Source: Mycolicibacterium bacteremicum
Lineage (GTDB): Bacteria; Actinomycetota; Actinomycetes; Mycobacteriales; Mycobacteriaceae
DNA length: 64,000 bases
Direction: 5' to 3'
NCBI RefSeq assembly: GCF_002086115.1
Contig: NZ_MVHJ01000007.1
Span: 186,001-250,000, forward strand
The notes beneath the pieces are model-generated. The model was not told the DNA's origin, did not search any database, and saw nothing but the letters and a program-made list of their open reading frames with translations. Numbering within the stretch: position 1 is the first letter of the stretch; every line of letters starts with the position of its first letter. Shown one piece after another: positions 38,221 to 47,330 of this stretch. Both the position numbers and the translations under genes were made by a program.

Positions 38221-40572
38221 TCAGCGACGGCGCAGGACAATGACGGTGACGTCGTCATCGGTGTCGTTGGGGGTCATCGCGGCGGAAACCTCTGTCGCCC
38301 TGGTGTCGGTGGCGGCCGCGAGCTCGGCGGACAACCGGTCCAGGCCCTCGTCGATGGAGGCCGTGCGACGCTCGACCAGGCCGTCGGAGAACATCACCAT
38401 GCTCTGCCCGCGACCGATGGTGAACTCACTGGTGGCGTACGTTGCGCTCTTCAGGCCGATCGGCGGGGACAGCTGGATGGGGGCGGCGGCGGTCGCGACG
38501 CCCGTCTCGGTGAGGAAGGGCATCAGGTGACCGGCCGAGGACGCCTCGACCTGGCCGGTGTCCAGGTCGATGCGGGCCACGATCACGGTCGCGAACGTCC
38601 GCGGCATCAGGTGCACGCTGAACGTGTTCAGCTCGTCGATGGCGGCACCCGGGGAGGTGCCGGCAAAAAGGTTGGCCCGCAGGACGTTTCGGAGCTGCGC
38701 CATGGTGCCGGCGGCGGTCAGTCCGTGGCCGGCGACATCACCGAGCAGGACGACCAACTTGCCGTCGCGCAACTCGAAGGCGTCATACCAGTCCCCGCCG
38801 ACGCGACCGCCGGCCGCCGGAAGATAATCCGCGGACAGCTCCCAGTTCGCGATCGTCGGGATGGAGTCCGGCAGCAGGCTGCGCTGCAGCACCTCGGCGA
38901 CCCGTAGCGCGCTGCGGGTGCGGCGGTACAGCTCCTCGACCAGGTGGCTGCGCAATGCCTCCGCGGAGTCCAGCTGGATCGGCGCCCACGGCTCACTGCA
39001 CTTGTCGACGACCTCGCGCCAGCGTTCGAAGGATTTGCGCGGGCTCAGCCGGACCTCATCGCCCTCCCGCACCGCGATCGCCTTGTTGTGCGGATCCCCT
39101 CCCCAGTCCACCGAGCGCAACGCCTCGTCCCGGAACCAGATCACGTACTGGTCGTCGGGCAGGTTGAGCGCGAGTGCGCCGGCGGCCACGTCGGGCTCCA
39201 GCGGTACCGAAGGCAGGTCGCGCGACAGGCATTCACTGACCGCGATCTCATCGCCGGTGCCACGGGCCCACGCCGCGACCGCGGCGACGACCGAGGGCGG
39301 CGGGGTGGAGCCCAACACCCGGTAGTCACCGCCCACGTTGACGGCGACGCCCGCGGCCGGCAGCAGGTCCAGCGCGCTGGGTGTGCCCAGTAGCGTCACA
39401 GCCAGCGGCTCGGCGTCGTTTCGGGTGGCGGCAGTCAAATGGTTGAGCAGCGATTGTGCGGCGAGCTGTTCGCGCAGCTGGTCCTCGTCGAATCGGTCGA
39501 CCATCCGCAGCGACAGTGTGGAACCCAGGAATTCGGCGGCGGCGCGCGCGCCATAGGGCGGCAGATGCGGGCCGGAATAGTGGTGACAGGCGATCAGCCC
39601 CCACAGCTTGCCGTGTCGCAGCAACGAGATCGACATCGACGCGCGCACGCCCATGTTCTGCAGGTACTCGATGTGGATGGGGGAGACGCTGCGCAGGGTG
39701 GCGTGCGTCAGGTCGACCGGCGTTCCGCTGTCAGGGTTCATGGCCGGAACCAGCGGGGCGGGGGTGTAGTCGACGTCGGAGATCAGGCGTAGCCAGCTCT
39801 TCTCGTACATCGCGCGCGCCTGGGCGGGAATGTCACTCGCCGGGTAGTGGAGGCCCAGGAACGAATTGAGGTCCTCGCGCTTGTTCTCGGCGACCACCTC
39901 CCCGTTGTAGTCCCGGTCGTAGCGGTACACCATGACACGGTCGAAACCGGTGAGTTCGCGGACCGCTCGGGCCGCGGTGTCATACAGCGCTGTCAGCCCG
40001 TCGGCCCTGTTGAGCTCCTCGACGGAGTTGCGCACGGCCTGGTAGGTGTTCGGGAACGAGAACGGCCGCTCGCCGTATGCCATCTCGATCTCGATCAGCA
40101 GGACGCCGCCGGGTTCGCGGTGCAACAAGGCGTCGAACGGCCGGTTGAGACCGTCGACCGCCAGGGTCAGCTCCAGCGGATTGCGCTGCCGCAAGTCGCC
40201 GAACGCTGAGGCAGCCTGGCGGATCATCGAGGCCTGGTCGACACCGATCAGCGCCGACAGATCCTTGTTGAGAACCTCGGCGACGGGCTTGCCCAGCAGT
40301 TCCTCGACGTTCGCGCTGACCTGACGGATCTCGAAGCTCGGTTCCCGCACCACGGCCAGCACTCCGCGCGGCTGGACGCTGCCGGGGATGTGGATCGGCT
40401 CGCGGGCGCAGTTATCCAGGTCGATCACGGTGCCGGGCGGCAGCAGGCCCTCGACGGCGACGTCATCGGCGTCTTGACGCGAAATGGAAACCTCCCCGAA
40501 TCTGTCCCCGACTGTCTGTTCACCAGCGTGCCAGGCCCCTGGAACCGGCTTCGCGCCGGTGCCGCGATACAC
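38221..40572 (-). CDS. Bacteriophytochrome with PP2C/SpoIIE phosphatase output
   Basis: A 783-residue red/far-red photoreceptor fused to a Ser/Thr phosphatase. The sensory module is complete: PAS with bilin-attachment Cys55 in DNCAREPIHIPGSVQP; GAF with PASDIP (244-249), His300 in SPIHIEYLQNMG and His330 in LIACHHYS; PHY tongue motifs WGGDP (490-494) and PRKSF (511-515). A helical linker (VLQRSLLP) leads to the PP2C domain with metal-site Asp residues in GGDWYD (592-597), GDVAGHG (611-617) and FSDG (728-731). No histidine kinase domain is present. The family binds biliverdin; the output family (RsbU/SpoIIE) dephosphorylates STAS anti-anti-sigma proteins, and a STAS gene diverges from it. The start is uncertain: GTG 40572 is poorly supported, while a strong GGGGAGG precedes an ATT codon at 40485. 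Confidence 0.92.
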   Translation of the reverse strand: MYRGTGAKPVPGAWHAGEQTVGDRFGEVSISRQDADDVAVEGLLPPGTVIDLDNCAREPIHIPGSVQPRGVLAVVREPSFEIRQVSANVEELLGKPVAEVLNKDLSALIGVDQASMIRQAASAFGDLRQRNPLELTLAVDGLNRPFDALLHREPGGVLLIEIEMAYGERPFSFPNTYQAVRNSVEELNRADGLTALYDTAARAVRELTGFDRVMVYRYDRDYNGEVVAENKREDLNSFLGLHYPASDIPAQARAMYEKSWLRLISDVDYTPAPLVPAMNPDSGTPVDLTHATLRSVSPIHIEYLQNMGVRASMSISLLRHGKLWGLIACHHYSGPHLPPYGARAAAEFLGSTLSLRMVDRFDEDQLREQLAAQSLLNHLTAATRNDAEPLAVTLLGTPSALDLLPAAGVAVNVGGDYRVLGSTPPPSVVAAVAAWARGTGDEIAVSECLSRDLPSVPLEPDVAAGALALNLPDDQYVIWFRDEALRSVDWGGDPHNKAIAVREGDEVRLSPRKSFERWREVVDKCSEPWAPIQLDSAEALRSHLVEELYRRTRSALRVAEVLQRSLLPDSIPTIANWELSADYLPAAGGRVGGDWYDAFELRDGKLVVLLGDVAGHGLTAAGTMAQLRNVLRANLFAGTSPGAAIDELNTFSVHLMPRTFATVIVARIDLDTGQVEASSAGHLMPFLTETGVATAAAPIQLSPPIGLKSATYATSEFTIGRGQSMVMFSDGLVERRTASIDEGLDRLSAELAAATDTRATEVSAAMTPNDTDDDVTVIVLRRR

Positions 40573-40684
40573 CGGCGCCCGGGCGTTTACGTTAGGCTCG
40601 TGGTACTCGGCGTTCTAGCTTGTTTGGTTAAGAAGCAGCCCGCGAGACATTGCGCCCCGAGCCGAAGCTCCCGCGAGGTTTTCG

Positions 40685-41062
40685 ATGTCCGACAAAGTTG
40701 AGCCCATTCCGTCGCCGATCGTGTGCTCCGAATCCTGGCACGATACGACGGTGGTGGTGAGCTGCGCCGGCCCGGTCGACATGGTGACCGCGCCGGACCT
40801 GCAACACGTGATCTCGGCGGCACTCAAGAAGCAACCCACGGCGATGATCGTGGACCTTACCGACACCGAGCTGCTGGCCTCCTACGGGATGTCGGTGCTG
40901 GTGGAGACCCATGAGCGGTTGGTGCCCGACGTACCGCTGGTCGTGGTGGCCGATGGGCCGATCACCCGGCGGCCGCTCGAACTGGTCGGACTTGCCAGTG
41001 TGCTGACTATCCGCCCCGATCTGGGCGCAGCCTTCGACGAGCTCCGCGGCGCGCAGGACTGA
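40685..41062 (+). CDS. STAS-domain protein, anti-sigma factor antagonist-like
   Basis: A 125-residue single STAS domain. Strands VVVSCAGPVDMVTAPDLQ and AMIVDLTDTELLASYGMSVLV match the RsbV/SpoIIAA fold. The usual phosphoacceptor context D-S-S/T-G is replaced by A-S-Y-G, with Ser66 at the acceptor position. In partner switching, an unphosphorylated STAS protein binds an anti-sigma kinase and frees a sigma factor; the phosphatase encoded divergently 112 nt away is the natural candidate to dephosphorylate it. No anti-sigma kinase or sigma factor lies in the window. ATG 40685 follows GCGAGG. Confidence 0.85.
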   Translation: MSDKVEPIPSPIVCSESWHDTTVVVSCAGPVDMVTAPDLQHVISAALKKQPTAMIVDLTDTELLASYGMSVLVETHERLVPDVPLVVVADGPITRRPLELVGLASVLTIRPDLGAAFDELRGAQD

Positions 41063-41117
41063 TTTCCCTTCCGTGATCATGGCGGGGTTGGATATAAAGT
41101 AGTTACGCGCGTAACCT

Positions 41118-41176
41118 CACGCCCGAGGCGAAAGGACGCAAGGCCGACGACCCGGTCGTCGATGGGGTGTACATCG
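41118..41176 (+). ncRNA. Candidate structured RNA with c-di-GMP-I-like core
   Basis: Between the STAS gene and tRNA-Arg lies CACGC...GAGGCGAAAGGACGCAAGGCC followed by a perfect 7-bp hairpin (41145-41151 with 41155-41161) and GATGGGGTGTAC. The order GAAA, GGACGCAAGGCC, stem, then GGGGT-TAC recalls class I c-di-GMP (GEMM) riboswitches, but the P2 stem expected between CACGC and the GAAA is missing. I therefore treat it only as a candidate. Strand is assumed from the motif direction; no downstream gene is clearly controlled. Confidence 0.3.
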
Positions 41177-41274
41177 GTCTGACCTGAGCGTGGCGTCGCT
41201 TGTCAGAGGTCTGCGCTACGGTGCGGTCAACGAGGAAAGGCTGCCGTCGAAACCGCGCGGAAGAACTTCAAAAG

Positions 41275-41347
41275 TACCCCCGACAGGACTCGAACCTGCA
41301 ACCTATCGGGTAGAAACCGACTGCGCTATCCATTGCGCCACGGGGGC
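41275..41347 (-). tRNA. tRNA-Arg (anticodon TCT)
   Basis: The reverse strand folds into a 73-nt cloverleaf: acceptor GCCCCCG with CGGGGGT (first pair G-T), D arm GCGCAATGGATAGCGC, anticodon loop TTTCTAC (anticodon TCT, reads AGA), T arm GCAGGTTCGAGTCCTGT, discriminator A. No strong terminator with a T-run is seen just downstream. Confidence 0.96.
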
Positions 41348-41442
41348 AAGGTGGAACGTACGTAATTTACACCTCGCCGGCGGCTTTTCTCATCGCGGAG
41401 GGACCGCTGTGTCGATGCGCAGCGCTGACGGATGGGCGGCCG

Positions 41443-41886
41443 ATGGCTCGACACCACACCAAGGACAAAGGCGACCTCGGTGTCGCGAAGGCGTACGCCG
41501 ATCTGGTCTTCAAGGGCTTTGACGTTCTCATCCCAGCCACCGAGCATGCGCCGTTCGACCTTGTCGCTTACTCAGCGGGCGCATTCCACCGCATTCAGGT
41601 CAAATACCGGGCGATGCGGCGGGGGATGGTCACCTTGAAACTGAGTTCGAATTGGACCGACCGTCACGGCGTGCACAACACGCCCATGGACAAGACCGCC
41701 GTCGACGCCATCTGCATCTACTGCCCCGACACCGACGAGTGCTACTAGATCCAGCCCACCGACCACGGCGCGTCGGTCAATCTCCGGACCACCCCGACCA
41801 AGAACGGTCAGCACAAGCGCATCCTGGAGGCTGCGGCATTCCGCGATCTGCCGGACCCACCCGGCAAAACGCGAGCTTCTGCCTGA
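41443..41886 (+). pseudogene. PD-(D/E)XK endonuclease-like gene with in-frame stop
   Basis: The first 101 codons encode a compact PD-(D/E)XK nuclease of the type found with group I introns and as stand-alone genes: KGDLGVAKAYADLVFKGFDV, an EHAPFDLVAY acidic site and the QVKYRAM lysine motif. A TAG at 41746-41748 (after TDECY) interrupts it, yet the same frame continues for 45 codons with IQPTDHGASVNLRTTPTKNG, the expected C-terminal part, to TGA at 41884. A single base change of the TAG would restore a 147-residue protein. Inactivation appears recent. The N-terminal catalytic core is formally still intact, so a truncated product is possible. Confidence 0.78.
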
Positions 41887-41991
41887 AGCCTGTGAGCTTC
41901 GGCGCTCCCCACGAAAGGGGCGTCACGCCCACGCCGCGCCGACTAGCGTGGACGCTGCACAAGCGGCGTTATCAGGAGGAGAGTTCGCGCG

Positions 41992-43461
41992 ATGAGCAGA
42001 GTGCCGTTGGACGCGGCGGGGCTGCCCCAGAAGTTGAACGGCGTCGACACGCTACTGCACCGGGGCGAGGCGAATCCGCGGACGCGCTCGGGGATCATGG
42101 GCGTCGAACTTCTTGACACCACCCCCGATTGGGAACGGTTCCGCGCTGTGTTCGAACAGGCGTCGCGCAAGGTGCTCCGGCTGCGGCAGAAGGTCGTGAT
42201 GCCGACGCTGCCGACGGCATCGCCGCGCTGGGTGGTCGATCCCGACTTCAACCTCGATTTCCACGTACGACGGGTCCGGGTCCCGGAGCCGGGTGGCCTG
42301 CGCGAGGTCCTCGACCTCGCCGAGATCTACCTGCAGTCGCCGATGGACATCACCCGTCCGCTGTGGAACGCCACCCTGGTCGAGGGCCTCGCCGACGGCC
42401 GCGCCGCGACCATCCTGCACCTGAGCCACGCCGTCGCCGACGGGGTCGGCACCGTCGAGATGTTCGCCCATATCTACAACCTGGAACGCGATGTGGAGCT
42501 CGGCGCCCTTGCGCCGCTGCCGATCCCGCAGGATCTGTCGTCGGCCGACCTGATGAAGCTGGGCATCAACCGGATGCCGATGAAGATCACCAACAGCGTG
42601 CTGGGTCTCGTCGGTGGGGCGGTACAGGCGGTCACCAATGTGGTGCGTGATCCCGCGTCGGCGGTCAGCGGTGTCGTCGACTACGCGCTGTCGACCACCC
42701 GGGTGTCCCGGCCGGTGGCCGATCACTCGCCGCTGCTGCGCCGGCGCAGCCTGAACTCCCGCAGCGAGGCGATCGACATCGTCTTCTCCGAGTTGCACCA
42801 GGCCGCCAAGGCGGCGGGCGGCTCGATCAACGACGTCTACCTGGCCGGCCTGTGCGGGGCACTGCGGCACTACCACGTCGCCAAGGGCATGCCGATCGAC
42901 ACGCTGCCGATGGCGGTACCGGTGAACCTGCGATCCGATGACGACCCGGCCGGCGGAAACCGCTTCGCCGGAATCAATCTCGCCGCACCCATCGGAATCG
43001 CCGACCCGCAGCGACGGATCAAGGCCATCCGCTCGCAGATGACGAGCAAGCGTGAGGAACGCGCCATCGACATGGTGGGATCCATCGCGCCGATCGCCAG
43101 CTTCCTGCCGGATGCCGTGCTGGAGTCGGTCGCCGGGTCGGTGGTCAACTCCGACGTGCAAGCCTCCAATGTGCCCGTCTACCCCGGCGATACCTTCATC
43201 GCGGGGGCAAAGGTACTGCGGCACTACGGACTCGGGCCACTGCCCGGGGTGGCGATGATGACGGTGCTGGTATCGCGCGGCGGGTACGTCACCGTCACCA
43301 CACGGTATGACCGGGCCGCCTTCAGCGACGACGAGTTGTGGCAGCGCAGCCTGGTCCGGGGGTTCGACGAGATCCTGGCGCTCGGCGGCGATGGCCGGAC
43401 CGTGGCCGCGTCGTTCACCGTGCCCGATGACATATCCTCGAATGGGAGTGCAGCGCAATGA
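41992..43461 (+). CDS. WS/DGAT-family wax ester synthase / diacylglycerol acyltransferase
   Basis: A 489-residue acyl-CoA:diacylglycerol/wax ester acyltransferase (Rv2484c position). The canonical active-site HHxxxDG is SHAVADG here, so the catalytic second His and the DG are kept. Also visible are PLWNATLVEGL and the C-terminal NVPVYPGD. Such enzymes make triacylglycerol at the membrane. ATG 41992 has AGGAGGAG upstream. It forms an overlapping operon with the HAD-PlsC gene and plsB2, the enzymes that supply acylated glycerol-phosphate intermediates. Confidence 0.92.
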   Translation: MSRVPLDAAGLPQKLNGVDTLLHRGEANPRTRSGIMGVELLDTTPDWERFRAVFEQASRKVLRLRQKVVMPTLPTASPRWVVDPDFNLDFHVRRVRVPEPGGLREVLDLAEIYLQSPMDITRPLWNATLVEGLADGRAATILHLSHAVADGVGTVEMFAHIYNLERDVELGALAPLPIPQDLSSADLMKLGINRMPMKITNSVLGLVGGAVQAVTNVVRDPASAVSGVVDYALSTTRVSRPVADHSPLLRRRSLNSRSEAIDIVFSELHQAAKAAGGSINDVYLAGLCGALRHYHVAKGMPIDTLPMAVPVNLRSDDDPAGGNRFAGINLAAPIGIADPQRRIKAIRSQMTSKREERAIDMVGSIAPIASFLPDAVLESVAGSVVNSDVQASNVPVYPGDTFIAGAKVLRHYGLGPLPGVAMMTVLVSRGGYVTVTTRYDRAAFSDDELWQRSLVRGFDEILALGGDGRTVAASFTVPDDISSNGSAAQ

Positions 43462-44978
43462 GTCCCGCCGACGGCGAGTCCAAGGTCATGCGGCTGCCGG
43501 GCACCGTCGCCGAGATCGAGGCCAGCCCGCCGGGCCCGGAGGTCGGCGCGTTTTTCGATCTGGACGGAACCCTGGTGGCCGGCTTCACCGGCGTACTGAT
43601 GACCCAGGACCGGTTGCGCCGGCGGCAGATGAGCGCAGGCGAGTTCATCGGCATGGTGCAGGCCGGCATCAACCATCAGCTGGGCCGATCGGAATTCGAG
43701 GACCTGATCGGCAAGGGCGCCCGCATGCTGCACGGGAACTCGCTCAGCGACCTCGACGAGCTGGGGGAGCGGCTGTTCGTCCAGCATGTCCGCAACCGCA
43801 TCTACCCGGAGATGCGCGCCCTGGTGCGCGCACACCAGGCCCGCGGGCACACCGTGGTGCTCAGTTCGTCGGCCCTGACCGTGCAGGTCGAGCCCGTCGC
43901 CCGGTTCCTGGGCATCGACAACATCCTGAGCAACAAGTTCATCGCCGACGAGGACGGTCTCATCACCGGGGAGGTCGCCGAACCGATCATCTGGGGTCCC
44001 GGCAAAGCCCATGCGGTGCAGAAGTTTTCGGCCGAGAACGGCGTGGACCTGTCCAAGAGCTACTTCTACGCCGACGGCGACGAGGACGTCGCGCTGATGT
44101 ATCTGGTCGGCAACCCGCGCCCGACCAATCCGGCCGGCAAGCTGGCCGCGGTGGCCGCCAAACGCGGCTGGCCGATCCTGAAGTTCAGCAGCCGCAGCGG
44201 CAGCAGTCCGATCTCTCAACTGCGCACCCTGGCCAGCCTGGCCACCATTCCGACGGTGGCCGCCGGTGCCATCGGTGTCGGCCTGCTCACCCGCAACAAA
44301 CGGATCGGCGTCAACTTCTTCACGTCCAACTGGAGCAAGCTGCTGATGTTGACCACCGGCATCGAGCTTAACGTGCTCGGGCGCGAGAATCTGACCGCGC
44401 AGCGGCCGGCGGTCTTCATCTTCAACCACCGCAACCAAGCCGACCCGTTCATCGCCGGGCGGCTGGTCGGCGTCGACTTCACCAGTGTCGGCAAGAAGGA
44501 GCTGGAGAAGAACCCGCTGATGGGCCCGCTGGGCAAGGTGATGGACGCCGCCTTCATCGACCGTGAGGACACCCAGTCGGCGGTGGAAGGCCTGCAGAAG
44601 GTCGAAGAGCTTGCGCGCAAGGGCCTTTCCATCATGATCGCCCCCGAGGGGACCCGGCTGGACACCACCGAGGTGGGGCCGTTCAAGAAGGGGCCGTTCC
44701 GTATCGCGATGGCCGCCGGCATCCCCATCGTGCCGATCGTCATCCGCAATGCCGAAGTCATCGCCGCCCGCGATTCCAGCACCTTCAGCGCCGGCAAGGT
44801 CGACGTCGCGGTGTTCCCGCCGATCCCCATCGACGACTGGACCCACGACAACCTGTCCGAGCGCATCGACGAGGTGCGCGCGCTCTATCTCGACACCCTG
44901 CGGAACTGGCCCGTCGGTGATCTGCCGGACCACGCCATCTACCACCACGGGAAGGACGCCAGTGAAGCCGGTCGCTGA
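43458..44978 (+). CDS. HAD phosphatase-PlsC acyltransferase fusion
   Basis: 506 residues with two enzymatic modules. The N-terminal HAD hydrolase has FFDLDGTLV (residues 33-41), the VVLSSSAL segment and YADGDEDV. The C-terminal 1-acylglycerol-3-phosphate acyltransferase has NHRNQADPF (NHx4D), [12 protein letters not shown] and APEGTR. The architecture allows conversion of lysophosphatidate to phosphatidate and possibly on to diacylglycerol, the substrate of the upstream WS/DGAT. Start and stop overlap both neighbours (4 nt and 17 nt). It corresponds to Rv2483c. Confidence 0.93.
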   Translation: MSPADGESKVMRLPGTVAEIEASPPGPEVGAFFDLDGTLVAGFTGVLMTQDRLRRRQMSAGEFIGMVQAGINHQLGRSEFEDLIGKGARMLHGNSLSDLDELGERLFVQHVRNRIYPEMRALVRAHQARGHTVVLSSSALTVQVEPVARFLGIDNILSNKFIADEDGLITGEVAEPIIWGPGKAHAVQKFSAENGVDLSKSYFYADGDEDVALMYLVGNPRPTNPAGKLAAVAAKRGWPILKFSSRSGSSPISQLRTLASLATIPTVAAGAIGVGLLTRNKRIGVNFFTSNWSKLLMLTTGIELNVLGRENLTAQRPAVFIFNHRNQADPFIAGRLVGVDFTSVGKKELEKNPLMGPLGKVMDAAFIDREDTQSAVEGLQKVEELARKGLSIMIAPEGTRLDTTEVGPFKKGPFRIAMAAGIPIVPIVIRNAEVIAARDSSTFSAGKVDVAVFPPIPIDDWTHDNLSERIDEVRALYLDTLRNWPVGDLPDHAIYHHGKDASEAGR

Positions 44979-47307
44979 GGACTTCGCCAGCTTCAGCCCG
45001 ACCGGTGACACCCTGGTGTTGGCCGCGGTCGGCTCACCCGCCGAGCAACAACTGCTCGACGACTGGTTGGCCCAACAGCACCGCGAACGGCCCGAGGCGC
45101 GCGTCGAGGTCCTGCTGCTGCCCGACCATTCCGACGATCCGCCGGCCACCGTGATGGCCCGGCTGGTCGAGCTGCTCTCCGCCGACCCGGACCGGTCGGT
45201 GGTGCCAGTACGCATCTTCTGGGTACCGGGCGGGCTGCCGACCCGGTCCAAGGTGGTGTCGCTGATCTCCGGTCGCGACACCTATCGCCCGCCCGAACTG
45301 CTGCAGCGCCGCATCCTGCGCAGAGACCCCGCGCGGGCCCGGGTGGTCGCCGGCGAGCCGGCCAAGGTCTCCGAGCTGCACCAACAGTGGCAGGACACCA
45401 CCACCGCCGAAAACCCCCGCGAATTCGCGCGTTTCGTCATCCGGCGGGCGATCCTGGCGATCGAGCGGGTGGAACTGCGGCTGCTCGGGCCCGAGTACAA
45501 GTCACCCCGGCTGGTCAAACCGGAGATGTTGGCGTCGGCGCGGTTCCGGGAGGGGCTGGACCAGATTCCCGGCGCCACCGTGGAGAAGGCCGGTGAGATG
45601 CTCGATGAGCTGTCCACCGGGTGGAGCCGGTTCTCCGTCGACCTGATCCCCACCCTCGGCCGGGCCATCTTCAGTCGCGGCTTCGACCCGCACATCGACT
45701 ACGACCGCACCGAGATCGAGGCCATGCGGGGGTCGCTGGAGGTCCATCCGGCCGTCCTGCTGTTCTCGCACCGCTCCTACCTCGACGGCGTGATCGTCCC
45801 GGTTGCCATGCAGGAGAACCGGTTACCACCGGTGCACACCTTCGCCGGGATCAACCTGTCCTTCGGGTTCATGGGTCCGATCTTCCGGCACTCCGGCGTC
45901 ATCTTCCTGCGCCGCAAGCTCGACGACCCGCTCTACAAGTACGTGCTGCGCCAGTTCGTCGGCTACATCGTCGAGAAGCGGTTCAACCTCAACTGGTCCA
46001 TCGAGGGCACCCGGTCACGCACCGGAAAGATGTTGCCGCCCAAACTCGGTCTGCTGTCCTACGTCGCCGACGCCTACCTCGACGGCCGCAGCGAGGACAT
46101 CCTGCTGCAGCCGGTCTCCATCAGCTTCGACCAGCTCCACGAGACCGCCGAGTACGCCGAGTACGCCCGCGGCGGAGAGAAGACCCCGGAAAGCTTCAGC
46201 TGGCTCTACAACTTCATCAAGGCCCAGGGCGAACGCAACTACGGCAAGATCTACGTCCGCTTCCCCGAAGCGGTGTCGATGCGCCAGTACCTGGGTGAAC
46301 CCAACGGGCCGATCGCTGCGGATCAGGACGCCAAACGCCTGGCCATGCAGAAGATGGCCTTCGAGGTGGCCTGGCGCATCGTGCAGGTCACCCCGGTCAA
46401 CGCCACCGGGTTGGTGTCGGCCCTGCTGCTCGCCTCGCGTGGGGTGGCGCTGACCGTCGACCAGCTGCACCACACCTTCGCCGACTCGCTGGATTACCTC
46501 GAACGCCGCCAGATCCCGATGACCAACAGCGTGCTGCGGCTGCGCACCAAGGAGGGGGTGCGGGCCGCGGTGGACGCGCTCTCGGGCGGTCACCCGGTCA
46601 CCCGGGTCGACGGTGGCCGCGAACCGGTGTGGCGGATCGCCCCGGAGAACGAACACGAGGCGGCGTTCTACCGCAACTCGATCATCTACGCCTTCCTGGA
46701 GACCTCGATCATCGAGCTGGCGCTGGCGCACGCGGCCACCGCAGGCTCGGATTGGCTGGACGCGTTCTGGTCGCAGGTGCTGCGGCTGCGCGACCTGCTC
46801 AAGTTCGAGTTCTACTTCGCCGACTCGGCCGCTTTCCGGGAGAACGTGACGCGGGAGATGTCGTGGGTGCAGGGCTGGGAGGAACGCATCGCGCAGGGCC
46901 CGGAGTCGATCCTGGAGCTGCTGCGCATCAAGCAGCCGCTGCTCGGTGCCGCGATGCTGCGCCCGTTCTTCGAGGCCTACGAGATCGTGGCCGATGTGCT
47001 GCGTGACGCCTCGGCCGAGATCGCCGAACCCGACCTGACCAAGCTCGCCCTCGGGGTGGGCCGCCAGCACGTCGCCCAGGGCAAGGTGCGCAGCGCCGAG
47101 TCGGTATCGGCGCTGCTGTTCGCGACCGCCCGCCAGGTGGTCGCCGATCAGAACCTGCTGCGTCGCGCGCCGGACCTGTCCGAACGGCGCGAGGCGTTCC
47201 TGCGGGAGATCCGCGGCATCCTGGCCGACCTGAACACCGTGGAGAAGACGGCGTTCAGTCAGTACCGCAAACGTGAGCGGGAGTTACGCCGCCCCGCGGC
47301 CGGCTGA
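44962..47307 (+). CDS. plsB2: Glycerol-3-phosphate acyltransferase PlsB2
   Basis: 781 residues (M. tuberculosis PlsB2 is about 789). It catalyses the first acylation of glycerol-3-phosphate at the inner membrane. Acyltransferase motifs: FSHRSYLDG (HxxxxD, near residue 270), a block with [32 protein letters not shown], and the IQPV-like [10 protein letters not shown] chose GTG 44962 because AAGGA lies 6 nt upstream; the longer frame overlaps the previous gene extensively. Last gene of the acylation operon; the following CopD-CtaG start is 24 nt away. Confidence 0.94.
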   Translation: MKPVAEDFASFSPTGDTLVLAAVGSPAEQQLLDDWLAQQHRERPEARVEVLLLPDHSDDPPATVMARLVELLSADPDRSVVPVRIFWVPGGLPTRSKVVSLISGRDTYRPPELLQRRILRRDPARARVVAGEPAKVSELHQQWQDTTTAENPREFARFVIRRAILAIERVELRLLGPEYKSPRLVKPEMLASARFREGLDQIPGATVEKAGEMLDELSTGWSRFSVDLIPTLGRAIFSRGFDPHIDYDRTEIEAMRGSLEVHPAVLLFSHRSYLDGVIVPVAMQENRLPPVHTFAGINLSFGFMGPIFRHSGVIFLRRKLDDPLYKYVLRQFVGYIVEKRFNLNWSIEGTRSRTGKMLPPKLGLLSYVADAYLDGRSEDILLQPVSISFDQLHETAEYAEYARGGEKTPESFSWLYNFIKAQGERNYGKIYVRFPEAVSMRQYLGEPNGPIAADQDAKRLAMQKMAFEVAWRIVQVTPVNATGLVSALLLASRGVALTVDQLHHTFADSLDYLERRQIPMTNSVLRLRTKEGVRAAVDALSGGHPVTRVDGGREPVWRIAPENEHEAAFYRNSIIYAFLETSIIELALAHAATAGSDWLDAFWSQVLRLRDLLKFEFYFADSAAFRENVTREMSWVQGWEERIAQGPESILELLRIKQPLLGAAMLRPFFEAYEIVADVLRDASAEIAEPDLTKLALGVGRQHVAQGKVRSAESVSALLFATARQVVADQNLLRRAPDLSERREAFLREIRGILADLNTVEKTAFSQYRKRERELRRPAAG

Positions 47308-47330
47308 GGCGCCCACATACCCTGGACGGC

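Noticed and set aside
41190..41522. 110-codon frame across tRNA-Arg
   Set aside because: It reads the antisense of the tRNA (PPTGLEPATYRVETD is the typical translation artefact of a tRNA gene) and runs into the nuclease gene in another frame.
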